Source: Kineococcus rhizosphaerae (GTDB taxonomy: Bacteria > Actinomycetota > Actinomycetes > Actinomycetales > Kineococcaceae). Taken from it: 64,000 bases of DNA. Of the stretch, positions 19,690-38,643 are shown one piece after another. Within the stretch, counting starts at the first letter, position 1, and every line of letters begins with the position of its first letter. The notes beneath the pieces were generated by a model, which made no database searches, was not told where the DNA came from, and saw nothing but the letters and a program-made list of their open reading frames with translations. The stretch lies in NCBI RefSeq assembly GCF_003002055.1, contig NZ_PVZF01000004.1, forward strand, positions 62,001 to 126,000, read 5' to 3'. Made by a program: the position numbers and the translations under genes.

Positions 19690-19971
19690 TCAGCGGCGAC
19701 GACCCTTGCGGTCGTCCTTCTCGTGGCCCTTGAACGTCCGCGTGGCGGCGAACTCGCCGAGCTTGTGCCCCACCATCGCCTCGGTGACGAAGACGGGGAC
19801 GTGCTTGCGGCCGTCGTGCACCGCGAACGTGTGACCCAGGAAGTCCGGGGTGATGACCGAACGGCGGGACCACGTCTTGATGACGTTGTGCGTGTTGGCC
19901 TCGTTCTGGGCGTCCACCTTCTTCTGGAGGTGGTCGTCGACGAACGGGCCCTTCTTCAAGCTGCGAGGCAT
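19690..19971 (-). CDS. rpsS: 30S ribosomal protein S19
   Basis: Head protein, partner of S13. Begins [20 protein letters not shown] and includes [20 protein letters not shown] and [16 protein letters not shown]. 93 residues, standard size and position between rplB and rplV. Confidence 0.98.
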   Translation of the reverse strand: MPRSLKKGPFVDDHLQKKVDAQNEANTHNVIKTWSRRSVITPDFLGHTFAVHDGRKHVPVFVTEAMVGHKLGEFAATRTFKGHEKDDRKGRRR

Positions 19972-19986
19972 TGCCTTAGCTCCCTA

Positions 19987-20823
<837 letters not shown>

Positions 20824-20881
20824 TGCAGCGATTCCTCGGGTTCGAAGGTGTCTACGGCAGTCGTGCGAGCCCTGGTGGGGC

Positions 20882-21193
20882 TCAGGCGACCGAGCCGCCG
20901 AAGATGTCGATCGTGCCCTCGCGCAACGTCACGATGGCCCGCTTGGTGTCCTTGCGCTTACCAGTACCGAACTTGGTGCGCCGGCTCTTGCCCTGACGGT
21001 TGGCGGTGTTCACCGCGGAGACCTTGACGCCGAAGACCTGCTCGACCGCGATCTTGATCTCGGTCTTGTTGGCCCGCGGGTCCACCAGGAAGGTGTACTT
21101 GCCCTCGTCGATGAGCCCGTAGCTCTTCTCGGAGACGACCGGCGCGAGCAGGATGTCGCGCGGGTCCTTCTGGGTTCCGCCGATGGCGCTCAC
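20882..21193 (-). CDS. rplW: 50S ribosomal protein L23
   Basis: Exit-tunnel protein that docks trigger factor and SRP. 103 residues with [20 protein letters not shown] and [20 protein letters not shown]. Overlaps the rplD stop by four bases, indicating coupling. Confidence 0.97.
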   Translation of the reverse strand: MSAIGGTQKDPRDILLAPVVSEKSYGLIDEGKYTFLVDPRANKTEIKIAVEQVFGVKVSAVNTANRQGKSRRTKFGTGKRKDTKRAIVTLREGTIDIFGGSVA

Positions 21194-21891
21194 AGGGTGT
21201 TCCCTTCGGACTCGGCCGCCACCGCGGTCGCGCTGCGACCCTTCGGCGGGCCCGCGACGAAGGCGTCGAGCGCCGCGCGGGTGAAGACGACGTCGTCGCT
21301 CTTCAGCACGTCGTAGGTGTTCAGCTGGTCCTGCGGCAGGACGTGCACGTTGTCGAGGTTGCGCAGGGACTTCTGCGAGACCTCGTCGTCGCGGGTCAGG
21401 ACGACCAGCACGTTCTTGCGGCCGGACAGGGCCGAGATCAGCGTGCGCGCCGTCTTGGTCGAGGGGGCGTCGCCGGCGGCGAGACCCTCCACGACGTGGA
21501 GGCGGTCGTGACGCACCCGGTCGGAGAGCGCACCGCGCAGGGCGGCGGCGATCATCTTCTTGGGGGTCCGCTGGGAGTAGTCGCGCGGCTTGGGGCCGTG
21601 CACGATCCCACCACCGGTGAACTGCGGGGCGCGCAGCGAACCCTGACGGGCGCGGCCGGTGCCCTTCTGCTTGTAGGGCTTCTTGCCGCCACCGCGGACC
21701 TCACCCCGACGCTTGGTCGAGTGGGTCCCCTGACGGGCCGCCGCGAGCTGGGCGGTCACGACCTGGTGGATCAGCGCGATGTTCGCCTGACGGGCGAAGT
21801 CCTTGGCCGGCAGCTCGACGGTGCCGTTGGTGCCGCCGTCGGCGGTGCGCAGCGGGACGGTGATCGCCTCGGTCTGGGTTTCGGTCGACAT
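21190..21891 (-). CDS. rplD: 50S ribosomal protein L4
   Basis: Early assembly protein reaching into the exit tunnel. 233 residues; [20 protein letters not shown] and [20 protein letters not shown] are the L4 loop signatures. In other bacteria L4 can autoregulate the S10 operon; nothing here tests that. Confidence 0.97.
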   Translation of the reverse strand: MSTETQTEAITVPLRTADGGTNGTVELPAKDFARQANIALIHQVVTAQLAAARQGTHSTKRRGEVRGGGKKPYKQKGTGRARQGSLRAPQFTGGGIVHGPKPRDYSQRTPKKMIAAALRGALSDRVRHDRLHVVEGLAAGDAPSTKTARTLISALSGRKNVLVVLTRDDEVSQKSLRNLDNVHVLPQDQLNTYDVLKSDDVVFTRAALDAFVAGPPKGRSATAVAAESEGNTL

Positions 21892-21896
21892 CAGAC

Positions 21897-22556
21897 TCAG
21901 GCCTCCTTCACGCGCGCCTTGGACGCGCTCTTGACGAGCACGAGGCCGCCGCGGGGACCGGGGATCGCGCCCGTGATGAGCAGCAGGCCCTTCTCCGCGT
22001 CGATCGCCTGCACGGTCAGGTTCTGGGTGGTCTGGCGGGCGGCACCCATGCGCCCGGCCATCCGCATGCCCTTGAACACGCGACCCGGGGTGGCGCAGCC
22101 GCCGATCGACCCGGGCTTGCGGTGGTTGCGGTGCGCACCGTGGGAGGCGCCGACGCCGGAGAAGCCGTGACGCTTCATGACCCCGGCGAAGCCCTTGCCC
22201 TTGGTGGTCCCGACGACGTCGACCGTCGTGCCGGTCTCGAAGACCTCGGCGGTGACTTCCTGGCCGAGCTCGTAGGAGCCGGCGTCGGTCGTGCGCAGCT
22301 CCACCAGGTGACGGCGGGGGGCGACGTTCGCCTTCGCGAAGTGCCCGGCAGCGGGCTTGTTCGCCTTGCGCTGCGCGATCGCCGTGGTGGCCAGCTGGAC
22401 GGCTTCGTAGCCGTCGGCGGTAGTGGTGCGGACCTGGGTGACGACGTTCGGCTCGACCTTGACCACGGTCACCGGGACGATGCGGTTGTCCGCGTCCCAG
22501 AGCTGGGTCATGCCGAGCTTGGTGCCGAGCACACCTCGCACTTGCCTGTCGCTCAT
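21897..22556 (-). CDS. rplC: 50S ribosomal protein L3
   Basis: Assembly initiator near the peptidyl-transferase centre. 219 residues; [39 protein letters not shown] and the glutamine-methylation-type loop [19 protein letters not shown] are present. Confidence 0.98.
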   Translation of the reverse strand: MSDRQVRGVLGTKLGMTQLWDADNRIVPVTVVKVEPNVVTQVRTTTADGYEAVQLATTAIAQRKANKPAAGHFAKANVAPRRHLVELRTTDAGSYELGQEVTAEVFETGTTVDVVGTTKGKGFAGVMKRHGFSGVGASHGAHRNHRKPGSIGGCATPGRVFKGMRMAGRMGAARQTTQNLTVQAIDAEKGLLLITGAIPGPRGGLVLVKSASKARVKEA

Positions 22557-22570
22557 GGTGTTGGAATCCC

Positions 22571-22879
22571 TCAGAGCTTGATCTCGATGTCGACGCCGGC
22601 CGGGAGGTCGAGACGCATGAGCGAGTCGACGGTCTTCGGGGTCGGGTCGATGATGTCGATGAGACGCTTGTGCGTCCGCATCTCGAAGTGCTCGCGGCTG
22701 TCCTTGTACTTGTGCGGCGAGCGGATCACGCAGTAGACGTTCTTCTCGGTCGGCAGCGGCACGGGGCCTGCGACCGACGCACCGGTACGGGTCACCGTGT
22801 CGACGATCTTGCGCGCCGAACTGTCGATGACCTCGTGGTCGTAGGCCTTGAGCCTGATGCGGATCTTCTGTCCCGCCAT
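22571..22879 (-). CDS. rpsJ: 30S ribosomal protein S10
   Basis: Small-subunit head protein and NusE partner in antitermination. 102 residues beginning [19 protein letters not shown] with [20 protein letters not shown] and the C-terminal [11 protein letters not shown]. First gene of the S10 operon, with a long leader (22880-23251) that carries an element shared with rpsL. The ribosome site is weak (GAGAGAG about 14 bases upstream). Confidence 0.98.
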   Translation of the reverse strand: MAGQKIRIRLKAYDHEVIDSSARKIVDTVTRTGASVAGPVPLPTEKNVYCVIRSPHKYKDSREHFEMRTHKRLIDIIDPTPKTVDSLMRLDLPAGVDIEIKL

Positions 22880-23251
22880 GGCGTCGTCTGACTCTCTCTC
22901 TTCGTACCGCTACTGACTCGCGCGCGGCGCGAGGCTCCGGTCGGAGCCCCGACCCCCGAGGTCGGGCGTGTCGCGCTCTCGCACGTTCTGCACCCTCGCC
23001 CGGTTGCCCGGTGTGGTCCTGTCGTCCTGTTCAGGTTGCCCTGGAGGTCCAGGTGAACCGTCCGCCGCCCGTACGAGACGTTCGACGTTCGCGGTCACCG
23101 CTCCGGTGGTCTGGCCCGGTCCCCGGATCGGGTGGAATCGTGATCCAGGCGCGGTCCAGCGGCGCGGCAACCCCGACAGTCTGCCAGACGGACCGGGTGC
23201 TTGGCGAATCGAGCAGCGGGCGTACGGACGGTGAACGCCTTGCTCACGACG
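22880..23251 (-). other. rpsJ leader and promoter region, no gene
   Basis: About 370 bases without a credible coding frame. It must contain the S10-operon promoter: a CAGACT-like -10 within a GGCAGACTGTC stretch about 300 bases upstream of rpsJ is the best candidate, but the -35 is weak. Near its 3' end (22948-22972) is a short hairpin element almost identical to one in the rpsL leader. Confidence 0.6.
22948..22972 (-). promoter_or_regulatory. Shared leader element, rpsJ copy
   Basis: A hairpin CCCGACC/GGTCGGG (22948-22954 with 22960-22966) followed on the plus strand by GCGTGTC. The core GAGGTCGGGCGTGTC (plus strand, 22958-22972) is identical to 27793-27807 in the rpsL leader, and 23 of 24 surrounding positions match. 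It begins about 70 bases upstream of the rpsJ start. Function unknown to me; a cis-acting leader RNA or protein-binding site is likely. Confidence 0.7.
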
Positions 23252-23283
23252 GAGGGGGTGGGTCCTGGTGGACCCACCCCCTC
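23252..23283 (-). terminator. Second terminator downstream of tuf
   Basis: A perfect 14 bp stem (23252-23265 with 23270-23283) with a 4-base loop. It stands 50 bases past the tuf stop, in tandem with the hairpin at 23299-23327. Confidence 0.8.
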
Positions 23284-23298
23284 TGCGCGGCGAGCGAC

Positions 23299-23327
23299 CC
23301 GCTGCGGGAGACCAGCTCCCGCAGCGG
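23299..23327 (-). terminator. First terminator downstream of tuf
   Basis: A perfect 12 bp stem (23299-23310 with 23316-23327) with a 5-base loop starts 6 bases after the tuf stop. Two hairpins in a row insulate the highly expressed tuf gene from rpsJ. Confidence 0.8.
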
Positions 23328-23333
23328 TTCAAC

Positions 23334-24527
<1,194 letters not shown>

Positions 24528-24641
24528 TGGGGTCCTCCTCGGACTGTCGTTTCTTCCCGCCCGGTCGACGGGTGGGTGGGTGACCTGGCTGGTCACTGGC
24601 CCACACGGGGTGGTCCAGGGGTCGTGCTGCGGAGGGGCGAT

Positions 24642-24663
24642 CCCCGAGGCGATCACCTCGGGG
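24642..24663 (-). terminator. Hairpin between fusA and tuf
   Basis: Stem CCCCGAGG/CCTCGGGG (24642-24649 with 24656-24663), extendable by flanking GGGG/CCCC pairing, about 29 bases after the fusA stop. Confidence 0.65.
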
Positions 24664-24691
24664 CCGCTCCCCCACGGTCTTCAGGAGCGGG

Positions 24692-26794
24692 TCACTCCCC
24701 GCGGACCTTCTTGACGATCTCGTCCGCCACGTTGCGCGGGACTTCCGCGTAGTTGGAGAACTGCATCGAGTAGACCGCGCGGCCCTGGGTCTTGGACCGC
24801 AGGTCGCCGACGTACCCGAACATCTCCGACAGCGGGACGGCGGCCTTGACGAGCTTGGCCCCGCTGACGTCCTCCATGGACTCGATCTGCCCGCGGCGAG
24901 CGTTCAGGTCGCCGATGACTTCACCCATGTAGTCCGCCGGCGTGCGCACCTCGACGGCCATGACCGGCTCGAGGAGCACGGGCTGCGCCTTGCGGACGGC
25001 CTCGCGCAGGACCATCTTGCCGGCGATCTTGAAGGCCATCTCGGAGGAGTCGACGTCGTGCGCCGCACCGTCGATGAGGGAGGCCTTGATGCCGACGAGC
25101 GGGTACCCCGCGACGACACCCTCCTGCATGGCCTCCTGGATGCCGTTGTCCACGGAGGGGATGTACTCGCGCGGGACACGGCCGCCGGTGACGGCGTTGA
25201 CGAACTCGTAGAACGTGCCGTCCGTGGTGTCCAGGGGCTCGATCGAGACCTGGACCTTCGCGTACTGGCCCGAACCACCGGTCTGCTTCTTGTGCACGTA
25301 GTCCTCCTTGAGGACTGCGCGACGGATGGTCTCGCGGTAGGCGACCTGCGGCTTGCCGACGTTCGCCTCGACCTTGTACTCGCGACGCATGCGGTCGACG
25401 AGGATGTCGAGGTGGAGCTCGCCCATGCCCTTGATGATCGTCTGACCGGTCTCCTGGTCGAGCTCGACCTGGAAGGTCGGGTCCTCTTCCGCGAGACGCT
25501 GGATCGCCGTGCCGAGCTTCTCCTGGTCGCCCTTCGTCTTCGGCTCGATCGCGACCGAGATGACGGGCTCGGGGAAGGTCATCGACTCGAGGACGACCTG
25601 CTGCGCCGGGTCGGACAGGGTGTCCCCCGTCGTCGTCTCCTTGAGGCCGATCATCGCGTAGATGTGGCCCGCACGAGCTTCGTCGACCGGGTTCTCCTTG
25701 TTGGAGTGCATCTGGAAGAGCTTCCCGATGCGCTCCTTCTTGCCCTTGGTCGAGTTCACGACCTGCGAGCCGGCGGAGACGACGCCCGAGTAGACGCGGA
25801 CGTAGGTGAGCTTGCCGAAGAACGGGTGCGCCGCGACCTTGAACGCCAGGGCCGAGAACGGCTCGTCGGCGTCGGGCTTGCGGATGATCTCGACGGACTC
25901 GTCGCCGACCTTGTGGCCGATCATCGGCTTCACGTCGAGCGGCGAGGGCAGGTAGTCGAGGACCGCGTCGAGCATGGGCTGCACGCCCTTGTTCTTGAAC
26001 GCGGAGCCGCAGAAGATCGGGTAGACCTCGGAGGCGATCGTCAGCTTGCGGACCGCGGCCTTGATCTCCTCGGGGGTGATGTCCTCCCCGCCGAGGTACT
26101 TCTCGAGCAGCGCCTCGTCGGTCTCGGCGACGCGCTCGAGGAGCTTGGTGCGGTACTCCTCGGCCTTCTCGAGCAGGTCGGCCGGGATGTCCTCGCGCTC
26201 GTACGCCTCGCCCTTGGCCGTGTCACCGCGCCACGTGAGGGCGCGCATGTAGACCAGGTCGATGACGCCGACGAAGTCGGACTCGGCGCCGATCGGGAGC
26301 TGCATGACGAGCGGCTCCGCACCGAGGCGGTCGATGATCGTGCCGACGGTGAAGTAGAAGTCGGCGCCGAGCTTGTCCATCTTGTTGACGAAGCAGATGC
26401 GCGGGACGTCGTACTTGTCCGCCTGCCGCCACACGGTCTCGGACTGGGGCTCGACACCCTCCTTGCCGTCGAAGACGGCGACGGCACCGTCGAGGACGCG
26501 CAGCGACCGCTCGACCTCGACCGTGAAGTCGACGTGGCCGGGCGTGTCGATGATGTTGATCTGGGATCCCTCCCAGAAACAGGTGGTCGCAGCGGAGGTG
26601 ATGGTGATCCCCCGCTCCTGCTCCTGCTCCATCCAGTCCATCGTGGCCGCGCCGTCGTGGACCTCGCCGATCTTGTAGTTGATCCCCGTGTAGAAGAGGA
26701 TCCGCTCCGTCGTCGTGGTCTTGCCGGCGTCGATGTGCGCCATGATGCCGATGTTGCGGACCTTGGTCAGGTCCGTCAGCACGTCCTGTGCCAC
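24692..26794 (-). CDS. fusA: Elongation factor G
   Basis: Translocase GTPase of 700 residues. GTG start. Motifs: [13 protein letters not shown] at about 19-31, [13 protein letters not shown], and domain IV with GGSGQYAKV. Downstream of rpsL-rpsG as in the str operon, 62 bases after rpsG. Confidence 0.98.
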   Translation of the reverse strand: MAQDVLTDLTKVRNIGIMAHIDAGKTTTTERILFYTGINYKIGEVHDGAATMDWMEQEQERGITITSAATTCFWEGSQINIIDTPGHVDFTVEVERSLRVLDGAVAVFDGKEGVEPQSETVWRQADKYDVPRICFVNKMDKLGADFYFTVGTIIDRLGAEPLVMQLPIGAESDFVGVIDLVYMRALTWRGDTAKGEAYEREDIPADLLEKAEEYRTKLLERVAETDEALLEKYLGGEDITPEEIKAAVRKLTIASEVYPIFCGSAFKNKGVQPMLDAVLDYLPSPLDVKPMIGHKVGDESVEIIRKPDADEPFSALAFKVAAHPFFGKLTYVRVYSGVVSAGSQVVNSTKGKKERIGKLFQMHSNKENPVDEARAGHIYAMIGLKETTTGDTLSDPAQQVVLESMTFPEPVISVAIEPKTKGDQEKLGTAIQRLAEEDPTFQVELDQETGQTIIKGMGELHLDILVDRMRREYKVEANVGKPQVAYRETIRRAVLKEDYVHKKQTGGSGQYAKVQVSIEPLDTTDGTFYEFVNAVTGGRVPREYIPSVDNGIQEAMQEGVVAGYPLVGIKASLIDGAAHDVDSSEMAFKIAGKMVLREAVRKAQPVLLEPVMAVEVRTPADYMGEVIGDLNARRGQIESMEDVSGAKLVKAAVPLSEMFGYVGDLRSKTQGRAVYSMQFSNYAEVPRNVADEIVKKVRGE

Positions 26795-26856
26795 GGTTTA
26801 CTGCCTCTTCCCTGGGATCGAGGGGGTGAAACGGCGAGCGCTGCTCACCGCCGGGG

Positions 26857-27327
26857 TCACCAGCGGTAGTGCGCGAAGGCCCGGTTCGACTCGGCCATCT
26901 TGTGCGTGTCCTCGCGGCGCTTGACCGCGGCACCGAGACCGTTCGACGCGTCGAGGATCTCGTTGAGCAGACGCTCGGTCATGGTCTTCTCGCGGCGCTG
27001 CCGGGCGTAGCCGACGAGCCAGCGCAGGGCCAGCGTCGTGGAACGGCTCGGGCGCACCTCGATGGGGACCTGGTAGGTCGACCCACCGACGCGACGGGAC
27101 TTGACCTCGATCGCGGGCTTGACGTTGTCGAGCGCGCGCTTCAGAACGACGACGGGGTCGCCACCGGTCTTGTCGCGGGCACCCTCGAGGGCGCCGTAGA
27201 CGATCGACTCGGCGACGGACTTCTTGCCGTCGAGGAGGATCTTGTTGACGAGCTGCGTCACCAGCGGGGACTGGTAGACGGGGTCCACCACGAGGGGACG
27301 CTTGGGTGCGGGGCCCTTGCGCGGCAT
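26857..27327 (-). CDS. rpsG: 30S ribosomal protein S7
   Basis: Head assembly initiator and str-operon regulator in other bacteria. 156 residues beginning [20 protein letters not shown], with [20 protein letters not shown] and YQVPIEVRP. One base after rpsL. Confidence 0.98.
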   Translation of the reverse strand: MPRKGPAPKRPLVVDPVYQSPLVTQLVNKILLDGKKSVAESIVYGALEGARDKTGGDPVVVLKRALDNVKPAIEVKSRRVGGSTYQVPIEVRPSRSTTLALRWLVGYARQRREKTMTERLLNEILDASNGLGAAVKRREDTHKMAESNRAFAHYRW

Positions 27328-27328
27328 G

Positions 27329-27703
27329 TCAGCTCTTCTCCTTCTTCGCGCCGTAGCGGCTGCGCGCCTGCTTGCGGTTCTTCACGCCCTGCGTGTCGAG
27401 CGACCCGCGGACGATCTTGTAGCGGACACCGGGGAGGTCCTTCACACGGCCACCACGGACGAGGACCATCGAGTGTTCCTGCAGGTTGTGGCCCACGCCC
27501 GGGATGTACGCGGTGACTTCGATGCCGCTGGTGAGCTTCACGCGGGCGACCTTGCGCAGTGCCGAGTTCGGCTTCTTCGGCGTGGTCGTGTACACGCGCG
27601 TGCACACGCCGCGGCGCTGCGGGCTCCCCTTGAGCGCGGGCGTCTTGGTCTTGACGACCTTGTCCTCCCGGCCCTTGCGGACCAGCTGCTGGATGGTGGG
27701 CAC
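27329..27703 (-). CDS. rpsL: 30S ribosomal protein S12
   Basis: Decoding-centre protein. 124 residues with a GTG start, [38 protein letters not shown] and [17 protein letters not shown]. The two lysines whose change gives streptomycin resistance (in TPKKPNS and RVKDLPG) are wild type. First gene of the str operon, with a good promoter at 27888-27917. Confidence 0.98.
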   Translation of the reverse strand: MPTIQQLVRKGREDKVVKTKTPALKGSPQRRGVCTRVYTTTPKKPNSALRKVARVKLTSGIEVTAYIPGVGHNLQEHSMVLVRGGRVKDLPGVRYKIVRGSLDTQGVKNRKQARSRYGAKKEKS

Positions 27704-27783
27704 CCTGTCTCCGTCTGTCTCGATCTTGTGTGTCGGCTGTCCTGGGAACGCGCCACCCGGTCTGGGCCGGCGCTCGACCCCCG

Positions 27784-27807
27784 CCGACCCACGAGGTCGG
27801 GCGTGTC
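27784..27807 (-). promoter_or_regulatory. Shared leader element, rpsL copy
   Basis: Hairpin CCGACC/GGTCGG (27784-27789 with 27795-27800) with the same flanking GCGTGTC as in the rpsJ leader. It begins about 81 bases before the rpsL start. The 24-base core differs from the rpsJ copy at one loop position. Confidence 0.7.
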
Positions 27808-27887
27808 TTCCGGTCGAGGTCCCGCGGGGATGACGTCCTGTCGCCAGGTCATCACGGTTGCGGGCGCGCTCGTGTCAAGCGGACACG

Positions 27888-27917
27888 AGACTACCCGCCG
27901 CGCTGTTGAGTGGTCAA
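27888..27917 (-). promoter_or_regulatory. Promoter of rpsL-rpsG-fusA
   Basis: On the minus strand TTGACC (27912-27917) and TAGTCT (27888-27893) are 18 bases apart, with CGTTTTGACC around the -35 and GGCGGG before the -10, as in the rplM promoter. The TTTT run also forms the U-tract of the rpoC terminator. A second TTGACA (27873-27878) nearer the gene lacks a good -10. Confidence 0.7.
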
Positions 27918-27922
27918 AACGA

Positions 27923-27944
27923 GCCCGTCGCGCTGCGGACGGGC
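27923..27944 (-). terminator. Intrinsic terminator of rpoC (distal)
   Basis: A 7 bp stem (27923-27929 with 27938-27944) followed on the minus strand by TCGTTTTG. This is one of the few hairpins here with a real U-run. Confidence 0.7.
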
Positions 27945-27951
27945 CCGCGGA

Positions 27952-27991
27952 CGGGTCGCCCCGCTCCCCCGGAGGGGAGCGGGACGACCCG
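27952..27991 (-). terminator. Intrinsic terminator of rpoC (proximal)
   Basis: A 17-pair stem with one mismatch (27952-27969 with 27974-27991), 10 bases after the rpoC stop, in tandem with 27923-27944. Confidence 0.85.
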
Positions 27992-28001
27992 GATCAGCAG
28001 G

Positions 28002-31883
<3,882 letters not shown>

Positions 31884-31970
31884 CGTGATCTTCTTTCTCT
31901 AGGTTCTTCCGAGGTCTGACTGATCCGAGGGACCCGCGCCTGAGCGCCGGCCCCGTTGTCCATCCGGGCC

Positions 31971-31997
31971 CCGGTGGGGGACCTGGTCCCCCACCGG
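31971..31997 (-). terminator. Hairpin between rpoB and rpoC
   Basis: A 12 bp stem (31971-31982 with 31986-31997) and a 3-base loop, 9 bases after the rpoB stop. It could act as a partial terminator, RNase processing site or mRNA stabiliser; rpoC must still be made in step with rpoB. Confidence 0.5.
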
Positions 31998-32005
31998 AAC
32001 GTCCG

Positions 32006-35515
<3,510 letters not shown>

Positions 35516-35838
35516 GAGGGGTCCTTCCACGGGCCTGCGAACGTTGTGCGCTCCCCGTCCCACTCGGTCGTTCCCACGGCGACGACCGGCCATATGACAG
35601 TGGGCAGCGCAAAACAACAGGGTACCCATCCTGGGCGCACCTGTCCAGCCCTCGGCTCCGGGGGAGCCTGGGCCGCAGACCCCCGGGACCGACGACGACG
35701 CTGTCGAGCGGAGCTGGGAGTCGAGGACAACCGGTGATGAGGATGCTCCGCCGCGACCACCGCGTCAAGGCGACTCCCCGAGCTGTGGACGGCGACGTCA
35801 CCCGCTCGGCCCCCGCCGAGCCCGCCGCCGAACGCGAC
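35516..35838 (-). other. rpoB leader and upstream region, no gene
   Basis: No credible coding frame. It holds the promoter at 35619-35647 and possibly a second one further upstream (TTGACG near 35764-35769 with a CATCCT -10). The untranslated leader from the proximal promoter is about 97 bases. Confidence 0.6.
35619..35647 (-). promoter_or_regulatory. Promoter of rpoB-rpoC
   Basis: TGGACA (35642-35647) and TACCCT (35619-35624) on the minus strand are 17 bases apart. Predicted start near 35612. Confidence 0.7.
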
Positions 35839-35870
35839 AGGGGCGGCCGGACGCGTGTCCGGCCGCCCCT
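35839..35870 (-). terminator. Intrinsic terminator after rplL
   Basis: A perfect 14 bp stem (35839-35852 with 35857-35870) and a GCGT-type 4-base loop, 34 bases past the rplL stop, extendable by flanking CGCCGC/GCGGCG. Confidence 0.85.
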
Positions 35871-35904
35871 GCGGCGAGCTGCCCCGGTCAGACCGGGGCG
35901 GTGA

Positions 35905-36294
35905 TCACTTGAGCTCGACGGTGGCGCCGGCGCCCTCGAGCTGCGCCTTCGCCTTCTCGGCGGTCTCCTTGTTGACCTTCTCGAGGACGGGCTTGGGGGC
36001 GCCGTCGACGAGGTCCTTGGCCTCCTTGAGGCCGAGGGAGGTCAGCGCGCGGACCTCCTTGATGACGCCGATCTTCTTGTCACCGGCGGCGGTGAGGACG
36101 ACGTCGAACTCGTCCTTCTCCTCCTCGGCCGGGGCGGCAGCGCCGCCCGCAGCGCCACCGGCGGCCGCGACGGCCACGGGGGCCGCAGCGGTGACGTCGA
36201 AGGTCTCCTCGAACTGCTTCACGAACTCGGAGAGCTCGATCAGGGTCAGTTCCTTGAACGCGTCGATGAGCTCTTCGGTGCTGAGCTTCGCCAT
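35905..36294 (-). CDS. rplL: 50S ribosomal protein L7/L12
   Basis: Stalk protein that recruits translational GTPases. 129 residues: N-terminal dimer domain [20 protein letters not shown], Ala-rich hinge, and the C-terminal domain with [20 protein letters not shown] and [15 protein letters not shown]. Follows rplJ by 90 bases. Confidence 0.98.
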   Translation of the reverse strand: MAKLSTEELIDAFKELTLIELSEFVKQFEETFDVTAAAPVAVAAAGGAAGGAAAPAEEEKDEFDVVLTAAGDKKIGVIKEVRALTSLGLKEAKDLVDGAPKPVLEKVNKETAEKAKAQLEGAGATVELK

Positions 36295-36384
36295 GGTGGC
36301 GGTCCTTCCTGTGCTGGGGTGATCCGCAGGTGTGCGCCTGCGGGCGGGTGGTGTGGTCGGAGCGAGGCTGCGCTGATCCGGGGA

Positions 36385-36912
36385 TCAGGCGGCTTCGGCG
36401 CCGGCCTGCTTCTCCCGCAACGCTTCCACGGTGCGGACGGTCTTCGACAGCGGGGCCTGGAACAGGGCCGCGGCCTTGGACTGGGACGCCTTGAGCACAC
36501 CGGCGACCTTGGCGAGGAGGACCTCGCGGCTCTCCAGGTCGGCCAGGGCGTTCACGTCGGCAGCGCTGATCGCGCGACCGTCGAGCACGCCGCTCTTGAC
36601 GATCAGCTGGGGGTTGGACTTCGCGAAGTCACGCAGACCCTTGGCCGCCTCCACCGGGTCACCGGTGATGAAGGCGATCGCGGAGGGGCCGGACAGCTGC
36701 CCCTCGAAAGCCGTGACGCCGGCTTCCTTCGCAGCGATGCTGGTCAGCGTGTTCTTGAGGACCGCGTAGGTCGTGTCAGGACCCAGCGCCGTGCGCAGGT
36801 TGGTGATCTGCGCGACGGACAACCCCCGGTACTCGGTGAGCACGGCGGCGTTGGACGCCTTGAACAGAGCCGTGATCTCCTTCACGGCCGCGATGTTCCT
36901 GGGCTTCGGCAC
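36385..36912 (-). CDS. rplJ: 50S ribosomal protein L10
   Basis: Anchors the L7/L12 stalk. 175 residues with GTG start preceded by GGAGG: MPKPRNIAAVKEITALFKAS, LTEYRGLSVAQITNLR. The C-terminal helix ends AEAA. Preceded by an L10 leader that is a likely autoregulatory target. Confidence 0.97.
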   Translation of the reverse strand: MPKPRNIAAVKEITALFKASNAAVLTEYRGLSVAQITNLRTALGPDTTYAVLKNTLTSIAAKEAGVTAFEGQLSGPSAIAFITGDPVEAAKGLRDFAKSNPQLIVKSGVLDGRAISAADVNALADLESREVLLAKVAGVLKASQSKAAALFQAPLSKTVRTVEALREKQAGAEAA

Positions 36913-36967
36913 GAGTGCCCTCCTTCCTTCGTCTCGGGGGAGGCCGGTCGGGCCCCGAACGCACGAA

Positions 36968-36994
36968 ACGCCCCGGCGCAGGTGCGCGGGGCGT
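36968..36994 (-). terminator. Attenuator-like hairpin at end of L10 leader
   Basis: Stem ACGCCCC/GGGGCGT (36968-36974 with 36988-36994) plus an inner 5 bp stem, followed on the minus strand by TTCGTGCGTT. It lies 55 bases before rplJ and is the natural candidate for leader-controlled termination. Confidence 0.5.
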
Positions 36995-37110
36995 CGACAG
37001 CAGCCACGGAGGGCGGCGATCAGAGCTCTGGCTCACCTGCGCTGGTCGTCCGCGGTGCGGAACCTTCTGCCGCTCCCGAAGAGGAGTGGCGACCGGCGGT
37101 CTTCGGTACT
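36995..37110 (-). ncRNA. Ribosomal protein L10 leader
   Basis: The minus-strand RNA between the predicted start near 37109 and the hairpin at 36968-36994 contains CCGAAGACCGCCGGTC (about 37092-37107) and GCGCAGGTGAGCC (37030-37042), the conserved pieces of the actinobacterial L10 leader as I remember it. L10 (with L7/L12) binds such leaders to repress rplJ-rplL. Exact boundaries are not certain without a covariance search. Confidence 0.65.
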
Positions 37111-37115
37111 GAACA

Positions 37116-37121
37116 AGCGTA
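37116..37121 (-). promoter_or_regulatory. -10 element of rplJ-rplL promoter
   Basis: TACGCT preceded by TG on the minus strand (extended -10 form), just upstream of the L10 leader and downstream of the rplA terminator. No good -35 is seen, so confidence is modest. Confidence 0.45.
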
Positions 37122-37187
37122 CACGCGTCGGCGGGCCCTCGACGCCACCGCAGCGCCCCGGGGACCGGGAGTCGTTGCGCCGCAACG

Positions 37188-37227
37188 CCGCAGGGGCGGG
37201 ATCTCGTCCGAGATCCCGCCCCTGCGG
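37188..37227 (-). terminator. Intrinsic terminator after rplA
   Basis: A 19 bp perfect inverted repeat (37188-37206 with 37209-37227) starting 16 bases after the rplA stop. The strongest hairpin in the window. Confidence 0.9.
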
Positions 37228-37243
37228 TCAGTGCGCGCCCAGG

Positions 37244-37960
37244 TCAGGCGCTGGTGGCCTCGCCCGTCAGGTTGCGGGTGAGGGCCGGGTCCACCGGGAT
37301 GCCGGGGCCCATCGTCGTCGTGATCGTGGCCTTCTTCAGGTAGCGACCCTTGGACGCCGACGGCTTCAGGCGCAGCACCTCGTCGAGGGCGGCGGCGTAG
37401 TTCTCGACGAGCTGGTCGTCGGCGAACGAGGCCTTGCCGATGATGAAGTGCAGGTTGGCGTGCTTGTCGGTGCGGAACTCGATCTTCCCGCCCTTGATCT
37501 CCGTGACGGCCTTGGCGACGTCCATGGTCACGGTGCCGGTCTTCGGGTTCGGCATCAGGCCGCGGGGGCCCAGCACCTTGCCCAGACGACCGACCTTGCC
37601 CATGAGGTCCGGCGTCGCGACCGCGGCGTCGAAGTCGAGGCGGCCCTTGGCCACCTCGTCGATGAGCTCGTCGCCACCGACGATGTCGGCGCCGGCGGCC
37701 TCGGCCTGCGCGGCGCGGTCACCGACGGCGAAGACCAGCACGCGGGCGGTCTTGCCGGTGCCGTGCGGCAGGTTGACGGTGCCGCGGACCATCTGGTCGG
37801 CCTTGCGGGGGTCGACGCCGAGGCGGAACGCGACCTCGACGGTCGCGTCGTACTTGACGGTCGACGTCTCGCGGGCCAGCTTGACGGCGTCCAGCGGGGC
37901 GTACAGCTCGTCGGTGTCGATCTTCTCGACGGCTGCGCGGTAGGCCTTGCTGCGCTTCAC
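37244..37960 (-). CDS. rplA: 50S ribosomal protein L1
   Basis: L1-stalk protein. 238 residues with [34 protein letters not shown] and [20 protein letters not shown]. Paired with rplK as usual. Confidence 0.98.
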   Translation of the reverse strand: MKRSKAYRAAVEKIDTDELYAPLDAVKLARETSTVKYDATVEVAFRLGVDPRKADQMVRGTVNLPHGTGKTARVLVFAVGDRAAQAEAAGADIVGGDELIDEVAKGRLDFDAAVATPDLMGKVGRLGKVLGPRGLMPNPKTGTVTMDVAKAVTEIKGGKIEFRTDKHANLHFIIGKASFADDQLVENYAAALDEVLRLKPSASKGRYLKKATITTTMGPGIPVDPALTRNLTGEATSA

Positions 37961-38039
37961 TTCAGCTCCTCCTGGTGGGAGTTCGTGGTCGGACGGGCCG
38001 CGCGGGCCCTGCCACTGGGTGGACCGGCCGAGCGGGAGC

Positions 38040-38471
38040 TCAGTCGGAGACGGTGATGCCCATGGAACGGGCGGTGCCGGCGATGATGCGCGCGGCCATG
38101 TCGACGTCCTTGGCGTTGAGGTCCTGGAGCTTCTGCTCCGCGATCTCGCGGACCTGCGCGGTGGTCAGGTTCGCGACCTTCTTCACGTGGGGCTCGCCGG
38201 AGCCCTTCTCCACGCCCGCAGCCTTCTTGATGAGCTCGGCGGCCGGCGGGGTCTTGGTGATGAAGGTGAACGAGCGGTCCTCGTAGACCGTGATCTCGAC
38301 CGGGATGACGTTGCCGCGCTGGGACTCGGTCTGCGCGTTGTACGCCTTGCAGAACTCCATGATGTTCACGCCGTGCTGACCGAGCGCGGGGCCGATCGGC
38401 GGGGCCGGGGTCGCCTGGCCGGCCTTGATCTGGAGCTTGATGAGACCGGCGACCTTCTTCTTGGGGGGCAT
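38040..38471 (-). CDS. rplK: 50S ribosomal protein L11
   Basis: GTPase-associated-centre protein needed for stringent response sensing. 143 residues: [41 protein letters not shown] start at 38471. Confidence 0.98.
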   Translation of the reverse strand: MPPKKKVAGLIKLQIKAGQATPAPPIGPALGQHGVNIMEFCKAYNAQTESQRGNVIPVEITVYEDRSFTFITKTPPAAELIKKAAGVEKGSGEPHVKKVANLTTAQVREIAEQKLQDLNAKDVDMAARIIAGTARSMGITVSD

Positions 38472-38550
38472 GCGCCATCCCTTTCGCTTCGACGTGAACG
38501 GCCCTTCGGTGCCCGCGGATCGGGCGACGAGTGGTTGGAGGCCGCCGTCC

Positions 38551-38556
38551 AGTCTA
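38551..38556 (-). promoter_or_regulatory. -10 element of rplK-rplA promoter
   Basis: TAGACT on the minus strand about 80 bases upstream of rplK and beyond the nusG terminator. The -35 is poor (TTCGGG at 17 bases). Confidence 0.45.
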
Positions 38557-38591
38557 CGGGCGCAGGGCGCAGGCCCGAAATCCAGGACGCA

Positions 38592-38626
38592 GCAACCCCC
38601 CGACCCGTTGCGGGTCAGGGGGTTGC
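38592..38626 (-). terminator. Intrinsic terminator after nusG
   Basis: A 15-pair stem with one mismatch (38592-38607 with 38611-38626) and a 3-base loop, 17 bases after the nusG stop. Confidence 0.85.
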
Positions 38627-38643
38627 GCGCGGAGCCCGAGGAC

